A DNA stretch of 64,000 nt, from assembly GCA_012295275.1 (NCBI GenBank), contig CM022675.1, forward strand, positions 1,447,195 to 1,511,194, written 5' to 3'. The translations under genes and the position numbers were made by a program. The notes beneath the pieces are model-generated. The model saw only the letters and a list, made by a program, of their open reading frames with translations. It searched no databases and was not told the DNA's origin. Origin of the DNA: Chrysomallon squamiferum. Its lineage: Eukaryota; Mollusca; Gastropoda; Neomphalida; Peltospiridae. The first letter of the stretch is position 1; each line of letters starts with the position of its first letter. Below are positions 47,602 to 61,222 of this stretch, piece by piece.

Positions 47602-50600
47602 CTAGAACGGGGTAATGTTTTACATGTCACACGTTTCTTTTCTTTCTTGCAAGAAGTATAAAGAAAGTCCACATTTAACTGTTGGTTTAATCTGACAAAA
47701 CTAATCACAAATACGAGTTATCCTGTAAGAACAAATTAATGAAACAAATCAATAGAAGATATCTAAAATAAACTCACTTGATGTTCGATCTTCATTCATC
47801 ACGTCCAGAACAATGTATGTCTTTCTGACACGTTCATCAGACGTTTCAGCAGATCTTCGTTTTCTTCCAAATCCTTGCTTGCCATTGCAGTTCACCTAAG
47901 ATTGAAAGTTTGTGAACATTTTAGCACAACGTTAGAGTGTGTGTGTGTGTGTGTGTGTGTGACTGTGTGTTTGTGTGTATGTGACTGTTTAATTTGAACT
48001 ATCAAATACAGAAAGTCAGATTGCTTGATAAAAAATATTATTAATTATAATAATAAAATAATAATTGCAATAAAATTAATGAACGAATGGACAAACAAAA
48101 AGATAAAAAGTAAAATAAAATAAAATAAAAATAAAACTTGGATATGTTTTAATTATAAATATAATTTTGCTATTTATTTATTTATTTATTTATTTATTTT
48201 ATTTAATTTTTTTTTTTTGATTTTTTTTTTTTTGTTGTTTTTTTTCTTTTCTGACGCTGATATTAAAAAAGGAGATTCTTTAATATGAAAAGAGTTTTAC
48301 ACAGAAATGATCCAACTTACTGGATTACAGAGAGATTTTTGATCTGGAGGACAAACTTTGACAGAACATTCTGTAGAGACTGCGTTGTTTTTGTTAAAGG
48401 TGAAAGCTTTCAACTTGAATGTGACGTTGTTTCCCGACCTTTCAGGTTCCTTTATCATCAGTTTACCGATCTCAGAGGAAGGACAACTGAAAAAAGAACA
48501 ATATTATCTACCAGTCACGACAAAGCATCATTTACCTTTAATTACTTGGTTTCTGTAGAAACTAATCATGCGATGTAATGCAGATTGTTTATTTATAACT
48601 GTGTACGCTGATCACTTTTGTGCACGAATGACTGTTTTCTGTGGAAAGATCTACTTATTTCAATCAGAAGGCTGAGTGTATTCATTAATTATGTCTCAAC
48701 AAATAAACCGTCAGCTCAAGAAATGAAACCATTGTTTTCACGAATTACAATTTGCATTGTCTAATCATCTAAGTCTATTGAACGATTGTAGACATCGTTT
48801 AGGGACAAATCATTTTTTATTTTTTGACAAAACATTCAAATTCTAGAAATAATCTCCAGCATAAATAAATACCGTGGTGCGAAACCTTGTCCACTAAGCA
48901 ATATACCTATTCTAAATAGTTTTAAAAACTAACATTACCTGTTTTCAATGATTTTCAAAGTTTCGCTGTCTTCTCCAGTTTTCTGATTATCAGCAGTGCA
49001 TGCTTCTACTCTGACAGTGCCTGATTCTAGCTCTGTTTAAAATATATTATAGTATTACTATTTGTCAAAATTCTTTTTTCAGAAAAATTATATTGTTTGT
49101 TGTGAATAACAGTCATCTTTTATAAATTTATGGAAACAAATAATATAAGTATACATACTTAATTTTCAGGAAGTTGAAAAATAGAAGCTTGAAACAGTTA
49201 TAAACACTAAATTGAGACAATGGACATTTCTCTGGAATTAAGCACGGAACAAATTTGATTATGTTTTTTTAAAGAATACTAATCAAATGTTATGAATAGT
49301 AATAATACAGTGAACCTGGCGTAAGTTGTCACTTTTAAGACCAAGATTTTTCTGACGCCTTAGAGGTATGACGAGTAATGCTAAGTGATCATAATGATAA
49401 CTTGCACATAACTCTTCATAATAAGTACGTGTAAAGGTAAGTCGACAAAATGACGATTTATCCTACCGTGTTGTCTGAAGTATCTAAAATAATCCGCTTT
49501 GATCGGAGTTACATATGTCTGTTGTTCAAATCTCTGGAAAATGTTCTTCAGTTTTTCTGTTTTCCACGCTGCTGTACTAACCCCGCCAGATTTACCAGCT
49601 TTAAGCACTTTTCCGATTCCTCATCTTTCCTTAAAACGACCAGTCCAACGTCATTCAGTTTCTCACTATCCTCGTGACCAAGCTGCTCAGCAAAGCCTGT
49701 TGAATTTCGAAGTAGCATTTCACCACTGGTACGAAGTTCAGGTCTAGCAGCTATTTGCTGAAACCATTTACTTAGCGCGGAGTCGACATCTTCAAACGTC
49801 ACCTGCTTGTTGCGTTTCATGCCGCCTTTTGTTGAACCGGGATGCTAAACCTTCTCGATGACGTGGGTCACTTTATATTTGTTGTTTAAAATGTGATTTA
49901 TTGTTGTCTGGGGGATCTTGAACCTCTCCGCAACCAGACCGTTTTTCCCGTCAGGATTGGCTTTACAATACTTAATTATTTCATACTTCTTCTGATAAGA
50001 ATTCGTTAGTAACTGATTCTTTCCGCTAGTAGCCAGTTTGAACACTAAAAAAGTCACTCTCCAAATATTATGTTAATTCAGCCTGCCCATGAACGAGGCA
50101 AGTCACGTACACATCAATATCCCAACGCACTTAACCTGTCTACATCGGTGCAAATAGCTTTAATCAGCGACACTGTTTCAACGAAACACTTTATTGATTT
50201 TTCCTGGAAGTCGTGTGTATGGATGTACACAACACTGGAGGGATTAACTGCTGATGACTTAGAAATTAACTGTGTTACTTGGGACCACGCGTCAGGGGAC
50301 GACGTACGTGATTTGACGACTTAGACAGCGACATTTTATTGGAAACAGCTTACAGAACATCGGCAGTTTCTCTGAGGTCCCGACTTCAAAGTGGTCGACA
50401 GGCGACCTTTACTGTATTACTTATAATATTGAAAGTTACAACATGTTACAAACAACATACAACTATTAAAATTAGAAATATAAACATTGACAAATATTTA
50501 GTCTTACCCGCACATATCACACCAGCATCGTCTCCATGGTCACACAAATGGTTGCCCCACTGAAAATAGCACTGTTCCAGACTGGTTTCGTTTCCCAAAC

Positions 50601-50674
50601 AGGTTATAAACTGAAGAAATACAGGTCCTGAACCTCCACCATAAGAGCCACCTCGAACTGCATTTGCATTTGAG
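47454..50674 (-). CDS. L4: 3' part of an EGF-ZP-SRCR membrane protein gene
   Basis: Five exons are visible: SRCR4b, ZP-C 1, ZP-C 2, furin-site exon and TM/tail exon. All have intact splice sites and matching phases, so this 3' end looks functional. The intron between SRCR4b and ZP-C 1 contains a 1.1-kb pogo-like transposon. Upstream, an array of exon 4a ends runs into the 200-N gap, and everything from SRCR4a to the signal peptide is absent. Right of the gap the sequence is unrelated, so the gap probably joins non-adjacent DNA or hides a long stretch. The predicted protein end is a furin-cleaved ZP protein with one TM helix and a very short basic tail. Confidence 0.8.
47778..47895 (-). CDS. 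L4 furin-site exon
   Basis: 118 nt, phase 0 to 1. Encodes CNGKQGFGRKRRSAETSDE then a TYIVLDVM strand. Same basic cleavage motif as L2. Confidence 0.84.
48321..48486 (-). CDS. L4 ZP-C exon 2
   Basis: 166 nt, phase 2 to 0. Encodes CPSSEIGKLMIKEPERSG, FKLKAFTF and STECSVKVC, then SLCNP. A plus-strand open frame across it is a shadow. Confidence 0.84.
48939..49032 (-). CDS. L4 ZP-C exon 1
   Basis: 94 nt, phase 1 to 2. Encodes LESGTVRVEACTADNQKTG and LKIIEN. Confidence 0.84.
49381..50057 (-). pseudogene. Pogo-like transposase fragment, N-terminal part
   Basis: Residues from 50057: LTNSYQKKYEIIKYC and LVAERFKIPQTTINHIL form the first helix-turn-helix. After one in-frame TAG (49845-49847) the same frame continues KRNKQVTFEDVDSALSKWF, the second CENP-B-type domain. 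A frameshift near 49600 then leads to AWKTEKLKNIFQRFEQQ, which resembles the segment just before the first catalytic Asp. The remaining DDE domain is missing, so it is inactive. Confidence 0.75.
50085..50324 (+). pseudogene. Possible inverted C-terminal transposase fragment
   Basis: Plus-strand frame with WMYTTLEGLTADDLEINC, which weakly resembles the C-terminal W..LT.....NC region of pogo transposases, ending in TAG close to the right terminal repeat. Opposite in direction to the N-terminal fragment. Low confidence. Confidence 0.35.
50508..50674 (-). CDS. L4 exon SRCR4b
   Basis: 167 nt, phase 2 to 1. Encodes SNANAVRGGSYGGGSGPVF, TCLGNETSLEQC, LCDHGDDAG and VICAG. Diverged from the other three loci. 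Confidence 0.84.
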
Positions 50675-51057
50675 CTGTAAAACATGTCTTCCTTCATTTT
50701 TTGGTATCGCTTTTGTTTTGTTTATTTATTTACTTTTTTCTCTGTTAATTTTACTCGCATTTCTGCCAAAAATGTAAGTTTTTGAAAAGCAAATAATTTA
50801 TTATAATAACATTTCTTACAGAATATAACTGTCACTTGAATCTAAATATAAAAATTTAGATTTCACATATCTATGTCACAAATTTGTTTAATTGTGTAAT
50901 AATGATTTGCCTTGTAAGACTTCTGTATTTCTTAATTATTTTATCTTAATCATCGACTAAAATAATTTCACTGATAAAAAAAAAAAAAAAAAATCATAAA
51001 CAGGACATTTGATATTTCTCTAAGAATACAGCTGTTAAAATAATAAGCATTAGTTAC

Positions 51058-51271
51058 TTAGTAAAACCCACAATTCTGCAGTAAACAATTGTTATAATAA
51101 TAATTATTAATAATTTACTTTGTGGAAATCAATAATCTGCAGCAAGCAGCTGTTATAATGATCATTATTAATAACTTACTTAGTGCAACCCAGCATTCTA
51201 CAGTAAACAGCTGTTATAATAATCATTATTAATAACTTACTTAGTGAAACCCAGCATTTTACAGTAAACAG
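51058..51271 (-). repeat. 61-bp array of SRCR exon 4a ends, running into a gap
   Basis: Four 31-nt copies start at 51058, 51119, 51180 and 51241, exactly 61 bp apart. The next would start at 51302, where the N run begins. Three copies keep an acceptor-like AACAG and all four keep GTAAGT-like or GTAAAT donors. The true exon 4a is presumably in the gap. Confidence 0.8.
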
Positions 51272-51300
51272 CTGTTATAATAATCATTATTAATAACTTA

Positions 51301-51500
51301 NNNNNNNNNNNNNNNNNNNNNNNNNNNNNNNNNNNNNNNNNNNNNNNNNNNNNNNNNNNNNNNNNNNNNNNNNNNNNNNNNNNNNNNNNNNNNNNNNNNN
51401 NNNNNNNNNNNNNNNNNNNNNNNNNNNNNNNNNNNNNNNNNNNNNNNNNNNNNNNNNNNNNNNNNNNNNNNNNNNNNNNNNNNNNNNNNNNNNNNNNNNN
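51301..51500. other. Assembly gap, 200 N
   Basis: Fixed-length placeholder, with the 61-bp array on its left and a 17-bp GC-rich repeat on its right; either could have stopped assembly. Confidence 0.99.
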
Positions 51501-51552
51501 CCTCTGCCAGACACTTCCATCTGCCAGACACTCCCCTCTGCCAGACACTCCT
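51501..51552. repeat. ~17-bp GC-rich minisatellite (CTCTGCCAGACACTCCC type)
   Basis: About three units beside the gap; GC-rich compared with the rest of the window, and probably longer inside the gap. Confidence 0.8.
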
Positions 51553-51578
51553 CCCCTTGCTGACACAAGAACTTACCC

Positions 51579-51639
51579 CTAGTACTGCCGTTGTCACTCT
51601 TGAAGATGTTGCACACTAGCGTGGAGCTGTCTGTCAGCT
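51579..51639 (-). CDS. Candidate isolated exon of unknown gene
   Basis: Minus strand: acceptor TCACTACAG, 61 nt, donor GTAAGT. One frame reads LTDSSTLVCNIFKSDNGSTR. Base composition is more balanced than in its surroundings. No family recognised and no neighbouring exon found. Confidence 0.35.
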
Positions 51640-51815
51640 GTAGTGATTGTCAGACGATGAGAAAAACGTTTGTCTAAATTTCCTCGTAAACACACGTGGT
51701 GATCCACTCACTAGACTCGCTTAAAATGTGCTTGAGCTTTTAACAGATCACTCAAGAGATGGTACTGATGTAGTAGTAGTAATTGTGTGATTTTGAGAAC
51801 AGGAGGCAGAGAGAA

Positions 51816-53836
<2,021 letters not shown>

Positions 53837-53894
53837 CTCAGAGGTCAATGCACTTGTTACGGTACTAAACTGATTTATGAACAGTGGACGGAAA
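53837..53894 (-). CDS. Weak candidate exon
   Basis: Acceptor TTAATAACAG, 58 nt open in one frame (FRPLFINQFSTVTSALTSE) and donor GTAAGT. No homology recognised; splice-site matches of this quality can arise by chance. Confidence 0.2.
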
Positions 53895-54054
53895 CTGTTA
53901 TTAAAAAAGGTGTAAAACTGTGTCATACAATATCTTCATTATTTCTCATGGGGGTTACAAGATTTCCCTCACGGGTAGACATCATTTGTACTTGTAATAA
54001 TAAGAACATAGCTGCTTTATTGAAAGTGTGAGAATAATAATAACCTCTGCCCTT

Positions 54055-54525
54055 TTGGTGTTAAACTTTGAGTGTTTAGTGACAGAGGTGAATACAAGTT
54101 CAGTATCACATAGAAACTCTCAGACATAAAGTTTTATAACAGACTTTATGCAATAAAAGAAAGAAAAAGTATCTTATTATTATTATTGTTGTTGTTGTTG
54201 TTGTTGTTGTTCTTGAGAGAGAGACACATGTATACATCTCTCTCTCTATCTCACACACAAAACACAGACACAGACATACACACACAGACACAGACAGACA
54301 CACACACATACATACACACAGACACAGACAGACACACACACACACATTAACACACACACTGACAGACAAGTCATATATAAAGGGATGTATGGAAATTCAC
54401 TAAACCCACTTAAACACCTGATGCACAGATTTATCCAGATTTCTCTACTTACACAGTCAGGTTACAAAACAACTTTAATCCAATTACTCATTACTGTCTG
54501 TATATAGCACCTACAGTCATTCGAG

Positions 54526-54567
<42 letters not shown>

Positions 54568-54880
54568 ATGTGTTTTTGTGTGTGTGTATAAGTGCATGTA
54601 TGAGAGAAAGAGAGAGACAGATTGTTATGCTCATAAACATTTTTGTATGTATGTACATATGAAAGTATGTATGTATATACGTATGTATGTATGTGTATGT
54701 ATATATATATGTATTTATTTTTGTATGTACATATATGTATTTATGCATGTGTATGTATATATGTATATTTTTTTGAGTTTGTATGTATATATTTATGTAT
54801 GTGTATATTATGTACATATGTATGTATGTATGTATGTATGTGTTTTTGTATATACAAGTACAGGAATCTTAGGAAATATC
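54055..54880. repeat. TTG, CA/TG and TATG microsatellites
   Basis: (TTG)n at 54185-54211; CA/GACA-rich 54250-54365; (TG)n at 54526-54563; TATG-rich 54640-54845. No gene seen. Confidence 0.85.
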
Positions 54881-55200
54881 AGATTCCTGCAGTTAAACCT
54901 GTGAGTGTTGAAACATTTGGATTCTTGTTCAGTGCAGAAAGTCCACTGGGAAATCTGAGAGTTTTGGCTAAATGATTTGAAATCCCCGGATTACTGTTAA
55001 ACATTTGATAGCTTGTTACTTTTGCGCTTACGTCCTTCGACCAGATTGGAGTTACCTCCCCTGAGACCAGGCCTGTGAACAGTTTGAGTCGTGTAGTTAA
55101 ACTCGCGACTCTCTAAAGGAATAATTTCCTTTTCCTGCTTCTTCGTAAAACTGTCTCCAGCGATCTGGTTCCGAGATAAATAATTAATTAACTGGGACAG
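54881..55200. other. Unassigned non-repetitive block
   Basis: Higher GC than its neighbours and contains GGAGTTACCTCCCCTGAGA, which resembles (inverted) the GGGGAGATAAC motif of the dispersed repeats at 27-28 kb. Probably an old repeat; no open frame of note. Confidence 0.45.
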
Positions 55201-55201
55201 C

Positions 55202-56034
55202 GACTCGCGTGTGTGTTTTAACTGTGAGATACAGACGTAGATACACCAGTGACTCGCGTGTGTGTTTTAACTCTGAAATACAGGCGTAGATACACCAGTG
55301 ACTCGTATGTGTGTTTTAACTGTGAGATACAGGCGTAGATACACCAGTGACTCGTGTGTGTGTTTTAACTGTGAGATACAGACGTAGATACACCAGTGAC
55401 TCGGGTGTGTGTTTTAACTGTGAGATACAGACGTAGATACACCAGTGACTCGTGTGTGTGTTTTAACTCTGAGATACAGGCGTAGATACACCAGTGACAC
55501 GGGTGTGTGTTTTAACTGTGAGATACAGGCGTAGATACACCAGTGACTCGTATGTGTGTTTTAACTCTGAGATACAGGCGTAGATACACCAGTGACACGG
55601 GTGTGTGATTTAACTCTCAGATACAGGCGTAGATACACCAGTGACACGGGTGTGTGTTTTAACTGTGAGATACAGACGTAGATACACCAGTGACTCGTGT
55701 GTGTGTTTTAACTGTGAGATACAGGCGTAGATACACCAGTGACTCGTATGTGTGTTTTAACTGTGAGATACAGACGTAGATACACCAGTGACTCGTGTGT
55801 GTGTTTTAACTGTGAGATACAGACGTAGATACACCAGTGACTCGTGTGTGTGTTTTAACTGTGAGATACAGACGTAGATACACCAGTGACTCGTGTGTGT
55901 GTTTTAACTGTGAGATACAGACGTAGATACACCAGTGACTCGTGTGTGTGTTTTAACTGTGAGATACAGACGTAGATACACCAGTGACTCGTGTGTGTGT
56001 TTTAACTGTGAGATACAGACGTTGATACACCAGT
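55202..56034. repeat. 49-bp minisatellite, 17 copies
   Basis: Units of the type GACTCGTGTGTGTG..GATACACCAGT start every 49 bp from 55202. All 17 units are full length; variants are mainly at the CTCGTG/CACGGG, ACTGTGAG/ACTCTGAG and CAGACG/CAGGCG positions. Units 13 to 16 are identical. Confidence 0.95.
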
Positions 56035-56725
56035 GGATATCACATTTATTATCATGACTCGTAATGTTATATATTTATTTAATTCTGAGATGATAAATCT
56101 GATGAAAGTTAAATGAAGAAATGGACAATTGTTTATTGAATTCTTAAATAAGATATGATTTTTTGTTAAAATATCAGCAGTTCTCTGATTGATGTATTTT
56201 CAGTCACAGCCAGAGCACCAGAACAGTTTATTAAATGTAACGATATTGTTACCTGTCTGTGGGAAGGTATATATAATAAACGATATTTTGCTGTTTTCTC
56301 GTAAAAGAATAGCTCATGGTGTATATAGCTTTCCGTTTTGTTTTAAATAGTATATCTTACTTCCTTTATAACACACAGACATATATTCACTTTTACACTC
56401 TAAATAATGTGTGTCTGTCTGTATGTGCCAACACACACATACATACACATACAGAAACCCAGAGACCCAAATATGCATCACATGCATATACACATATACA
56501 CATACATACACATATACTCACACAGACACATACACACATAGATACACATACACATATGCTCAGAAAAATACAAACGCATAATACATAGATACACATGCAT
56601 ACACAGAGACACACACACATACACACATACATATATAAACACAAATACATGTACACACATAAACACACAGACACATACACACGTAGTAACATATATACAC
56701 CCACACACATATACACACAACACAC

Positions 56726-56782
<57 letters not shown>

Positions 56783-56880
56783 CATACAAACACACATACA
56801 GACACATACCCACACACTACAGTTTTCAAACAGACATGTTCTAGGATCATGTCCCAGTAATCACTGAGATCTCACCTAAC
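56035..56880. repeat. Flank plus CA/TACA-rich tract
   Basis: 56035-56390 is unassigned AT-rich DNA; 56393-56815 is a complex CA, CATA and TA tract giving spurious frames on both strands. Confidence 0.85.
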
Positions 56881-57451
56881 TGAACATCCACAAAAACACA
56901 AAACTAATACATCATCTGTATTTTGTTAGTCTGTAATCATAGAAAACTAATTTTAAAACTGATAGAAATAAAAGTCACTGAGATTAATCTGTGTCAGGTT
57001 GAAAAATGGTGACAGATGTTTCACTCAAAATTTCTTATTTGACTTTATCTACGCTAACCTATTTTTATAGTGGACATTTTAGCAAAGCACAAAATTACTA
57101 GTAGATGAAATCTGTCTGTGCTCCACCCAGCACTCACAGTCCACGTCTAAAACTAGACAAAACTACTTCAGCCTTTTTCATTTTTTTGTTAAATTGTTTT
57201 TAAACTTCACTTTTCTCTCTCAGATTCTTTTCACACAAAACAGATGTGGATGAAAGAACTGACACACCTTTTCTAAACTTTTCTCTCCAAAGAAATCAAA
57301 CAAATATGACGAGTTGATAGATGTACTCAAGAATTAACTTATTACTCTGTGTAGTGCACACACCACTTATCTGAAAATACAACTTCACTTCATCATCCTA
57401 GCTCCTGCAGAGAAAGAATCCATATCAGACAGGGCTTTTTTTATTTTTTTT

Positions 57452-57498
<47 letters not shown>

Positions 57499-58160
57499 AA
57501 AAAAATTTCACGTTATAGTCAAATATGAAAATAGAGATGTCATTTAATTTAGCATTCTGAAACATGTTTAGAATCTATCAATCTTTTGCTTTGCTGTTTT
57601 TCAAAAGGACTGTATGTGTGATATTATACAGATATTTTTTTCTCTTATCTAACAAAAGTGCAACAAGAATAACAAAAACAGTCATAAGTACTTTTGTAAA
57701 TATATTCATTTCAAAAAGTTATACAAAAGAATACTGAAAATATGAAACAGAGAATAAGTTACACTGCAGTGACACAAACAAGTTAAGTTACATTATTGTT
57801 TAACATAATATATCCAGAACTGTCATATGTAGCAGTCCACTTGTTAATAAAGAATAAAACATGTTAATAGTAGTATGTATCAGTCTAGTTGTATACAAAT
57901 ATTGTGAACAGTGTATATACCAGTCTAAGTGAAAATAATAGCTTGTTAACATTGTTATGTACCAGTCTAGCTGTAAACAAATCATGTTAACAACGTTAAG
58001 TACCAGTCTAGCTGTAAACAACTCTTCTTAACAGCATCATGTACCAGTCTAGTTTGAAACAAATCTTGATATCAGATGAAACATCCATATTAACACCAAT
58101 GTAAATACTTTTACTGATATTTTAAAAATAAAATGTTAATTCTATCAGGTTTCACAGTTT
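56881..58160. other. Unassigned AT-rich DNA
   Basis: Contains a relative of the 45835 repeat at about 57340-57420, a poly-T/TTA run at 57435-57495 and a ~48-bp tandem repeat (separate entry). No coding exon seen. Confidence 0.55.
57825..58065. repeat. ~48-bp diverged tandem repeat
   Basis: Five or so copies containing GTACCAGTCTAGCTGTAAAC and a TGTTAAC segment. Confidence 0.75.
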
Positions 58161-58318
58161 ATTAGAAAAGAACATTGCTAATTTCAGAAATTATTAAAAC
58201 TTCATTATAATACTGCTGTATTAAAGCCGCTGTTTTAATGGAGTTTTTTCCCGAATTGTAAAGTTCTGAAACAAAAAATAATAAAAAAAAATTAAAATAA
58301 ACAAATAAAGTAAATAAA

Positions 58319-58349
<31 letters not shown>

Positions 58350-61044
58350 TAATAATAATAATCAAAATTAATAATAATAATAAAATAATAATAATTATAA
58401 TAATAATAATAAAAAATAATAATAATAATAAAATAATAATAATTATAATACTAATAATACTAATACTACTACTACTAATAATAATAATAATAATTTGTTG
58501 TTTTCATATGCGCTACCTATAAAATATAAAAGTGCAGGCTGGCATAAAAATATCTTATTCTGATGTATATATTTGATGCACTGTATATCTAAGAAAATAC
58601 TAATAAGAACAAAACCAAATTTTTTAAAACATTTCTAAAAATTCTAAAATACATTGTTAATTAATACTACACAGTAAAATAAAAAAATTAAAAAAAATTA
58701 TAATACAAAAATAAATCTACTAGACAATTGTGTTGTAATTGCTATATTTCTTACTTCTCATCAGTTTCATATTCAAATACTGTGAAGAAAACTGGTATGT
58801 AATATCTTGTTCATGTAAAAATGTGATGCAGGCTACATTTAAATATAAAAGTTATATCTAGTTTAAGTAGACAGGTGACAAGCAGGATGTGATAGTTGAC
58901 TTAGCAGAACTTGGATGACAAATGTTGAGAATTTCCTGATATGAAAACTAATAATACTTCAACTAAAAAAGTATAGTTATTTTATTTTTGTTATTAAATA
59001 ACTAAACTGGATATTTTTCCTCTGATTTATTCATTTATTTAATTTCATTATTTAGCATTATAATAAATATACATTTTAATTTATTTTCTTATCATAATTT
59101 TATTTTTTAGTTTTCTTAACAATTACTGGCTTACATTTTGATTTTTCTCAACATCACAGAAGGAAATATGTATTTATTCTTTGTATGTTTGTTTTATATT
59201 TTATTTATTTTAAATCTATTTTATCTATAACAATCATATAAAATAATGGACATACACACAGATATATATATCAACATACAACATACTGATCGTCATGCAT
59301 AACTTGATATAGTATCATGCTGATGATAATAATAAACCATACATACATTATACATGCAAATCATAATTAAAAGAAATATACATTTAAAGAATGGACATGC
59401 AGCATTTTACAAATATTCAAATTTGCATTTAACATTTTATATCATACAGTTCAATGAAAAATATGCAGTTTCTGAAAACCCTGCCTATAATTATAATTGA
59501 GTGTAAATTTAAAAGAAATTGTAAAAGAAAACATTTAAAATAATAGATATAAATGAATGATATAGTTTTATTGCATGCCTGCATATTGGTATAATTTGTA
59601 GAGTTTGTAAAATTGGCTATTTTATGATTGTAGTCACATCATATCCTGACACAAAATACAAAAAAAAAATAATCTGCATCATCGTTATCTCACAAAATGA
59701 AAAAGAAAACAAAAAACAAACCCCCATATATTTATAGTTTTTCAAAGTTTTTTATTGTTAATATATCAAAAATGAAATTCTAAAATGTATGACAAAACTT
59801 ATAGATCAACGATCAGTGAGTATCCAGTTTTATTATTCAGTTTGAATATTGATGTCACCACAAAAGAGAATATGTCAGGTGCCACTGATTGTTTTCAAGT
59901 TTGTTATTTTATAATTATATTTTGTTGTTAGCAAAACTAAGTAAAAAACAATCTGAAATCATAGAAAATATACTGAGATAATTTAATTGTACAGATATAT
60001 ACTGGAATCAGCTTCTTCAGTTTGTGTACACTTGGTAACTTGCTGAAATAATCTGAACAAATTATATAAGTTTTATTATTGTAAGCTTCGAAGCTGACAC
60101 TGTGTACTGTTACAACAGTTATATCAAAGATTTAAAAGAGAAACAGTTTCTTGATACAACAGAGTTACAACAATCAGTGATAAACAAATGTGGAATGCTC
60201 TTCATCTTTGGCTTATGTTATCTGCACGAAAAAAACTGCTGTGTTTGAAACTGTGTAACACTCCAGACACTAAAATCCATCATTCACCCAGTTTGTTAAA
60301 ATGTTGTAAATTTACATTAGTTTCATCAGTTCTACAGGTTGTTAAAATGTTGTAAATAACATTAGCTTTATCAGTTCTACAGGTTGTTAAAATGTTGTAA
60401 AATTACATTAGCTTCATCAGTTCTACAGTTTGTTAAAATGTAAAATTACATTAGCTTTATCAGTTCTACAGTTTGTTAAAATGTTGTAAAATTACATTAG
60501 CTTCATCAGTTCTAAAGTTTGTTAAAATATTCTGATGTTACATTATAAGAAAAAAAAAAAACATACTGTTTCTGTTATCTGCTGAAAAATATTATTAAAT
60601 AAAATTCCTTATTAGTATCCAAGTATTATACCAATTAATAATAATGCTTTTTAGTTGAAATGCTCTACTATGACATTCCATTAACTAGATGTAACAATTT
60701 TTGTTAAAAACATAATGTAACCATAAGATTTGAAACATAATATAAATGTCCTCATATCTGAAACATTGCATTAATTAATATCAAAATTGCAAATGCCACA
60801 ATTTTTTTTATCAATAGTCTGAACATAAAATTATCATTTTGTGTTGAAACATTAGAAATAGTAATCATTTCTGTTTTGACATTACAGAAAACTTGTTTTT
60901 CAAAGTGTTACTTTAAGTGAGTTCAGTTGAAAGATCAAACAAAGTAAGATCTTCTGATCTAGACACATCTTTTTAATTTAATGCTGTTCTGAGTAGAACT
61001 GACCTGAAATGAAACTGAAGCAAAACTGACCAATGGTCAGTCAG
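58161..61044 (-). other. Possible long 3'UTR or downstream flank of the RhoGAP gene
   Basis: AT-rich with TAAA/TAA tracts at 58300-58490 and a ~55-bp repeat at 60290-60530. Several AATAAA hexamers occur on the minus strand; none can be singled out. No exon seen. Confidence 0.4.
60290..60530. repeat. ~55-bp tandem repeat, about five copies
   Basis: Units contain GTTTGTTAAAATGTTGTAAA, TTACATTAGCTTCATC and AGTTCTAC. Confidence 0.8.
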
Positions 61045-61222
61045 TCATTTAGAAAATATATCTTTGTAGTTGAGAAGCATCAGTTCTATGACTTTCTGTT
61101 CAAACTTGGCAGACATCAGACTGATCATGGGGTCTGTTTCAAGCGGCCTCATCAACGTCGGCGCAAAGATGATAGCCAGGTTCTCAGCACTCATCATCGT
61201 CTTGTCCTTCATCTCCGCAACT
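61045..61222 (-). CDS. Terminal exon of a RhoGAP gene, chimaerin-like
   Basis: Acceptor TGTTTCAG; one base then 58 codons and stop TGA (61045-61047). Encodes the C-terminal part of a RhoGAP domain: MSAENLAIIFAPTLMRP carries the conserved N-L-A-I-x-F-x-P-T-L motif, followed by KFEQKVIELMLLNYKDIF. The protein stops directly after the GAP domain, and the AENL, PTLMR and EL-x-L-x-N residues fit chimaerins best, so it would accelerate Rac-type GTP hydrolysis. That assignment is inference; other RhoGAPs share the motif. The catalytic Arg and the N-terminal domains are in exons beyond the window. The plus-strand frames over this exon are shadows. Confidence 0.75.

Larger units (their letters stand above)
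49308..50413. mobile_element. Degraded pogo/Tigger-like DNA transposon
   Basis: The ends are flanked by TA (49306-49307 and 50414-50415), the pogo/mariner target duplication. The termini read CAGTGAACCTGGCGTAAG and, inverted, CAGTAAAGGTCGCCTGTC, with a partial match and a shared CACTTT-AAG segment. Inside are the two CENP-B-type helix-turn-helix regions of a pogo transposase on the minus strand. The 1.1-kb length is about half that of an autonomous element. It sits in the intron between SRCR4b and ZP-C 1 of L4. Confidence 0.78.

Noticed and set aside
54881-55200. LINE or retroviral coding sequence
   Set aside because: No reverse transcriptase, integrase or protease motif was seen here or elsewhere in the window.
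54491-56867. Cys/Val/Tyr-rich or His/Thr-rich frames at 54106-54975 and 56314-56867
   Set aside because: They follow TG, TATG and CA microsatellites on both strands at once, so they are artefacts.
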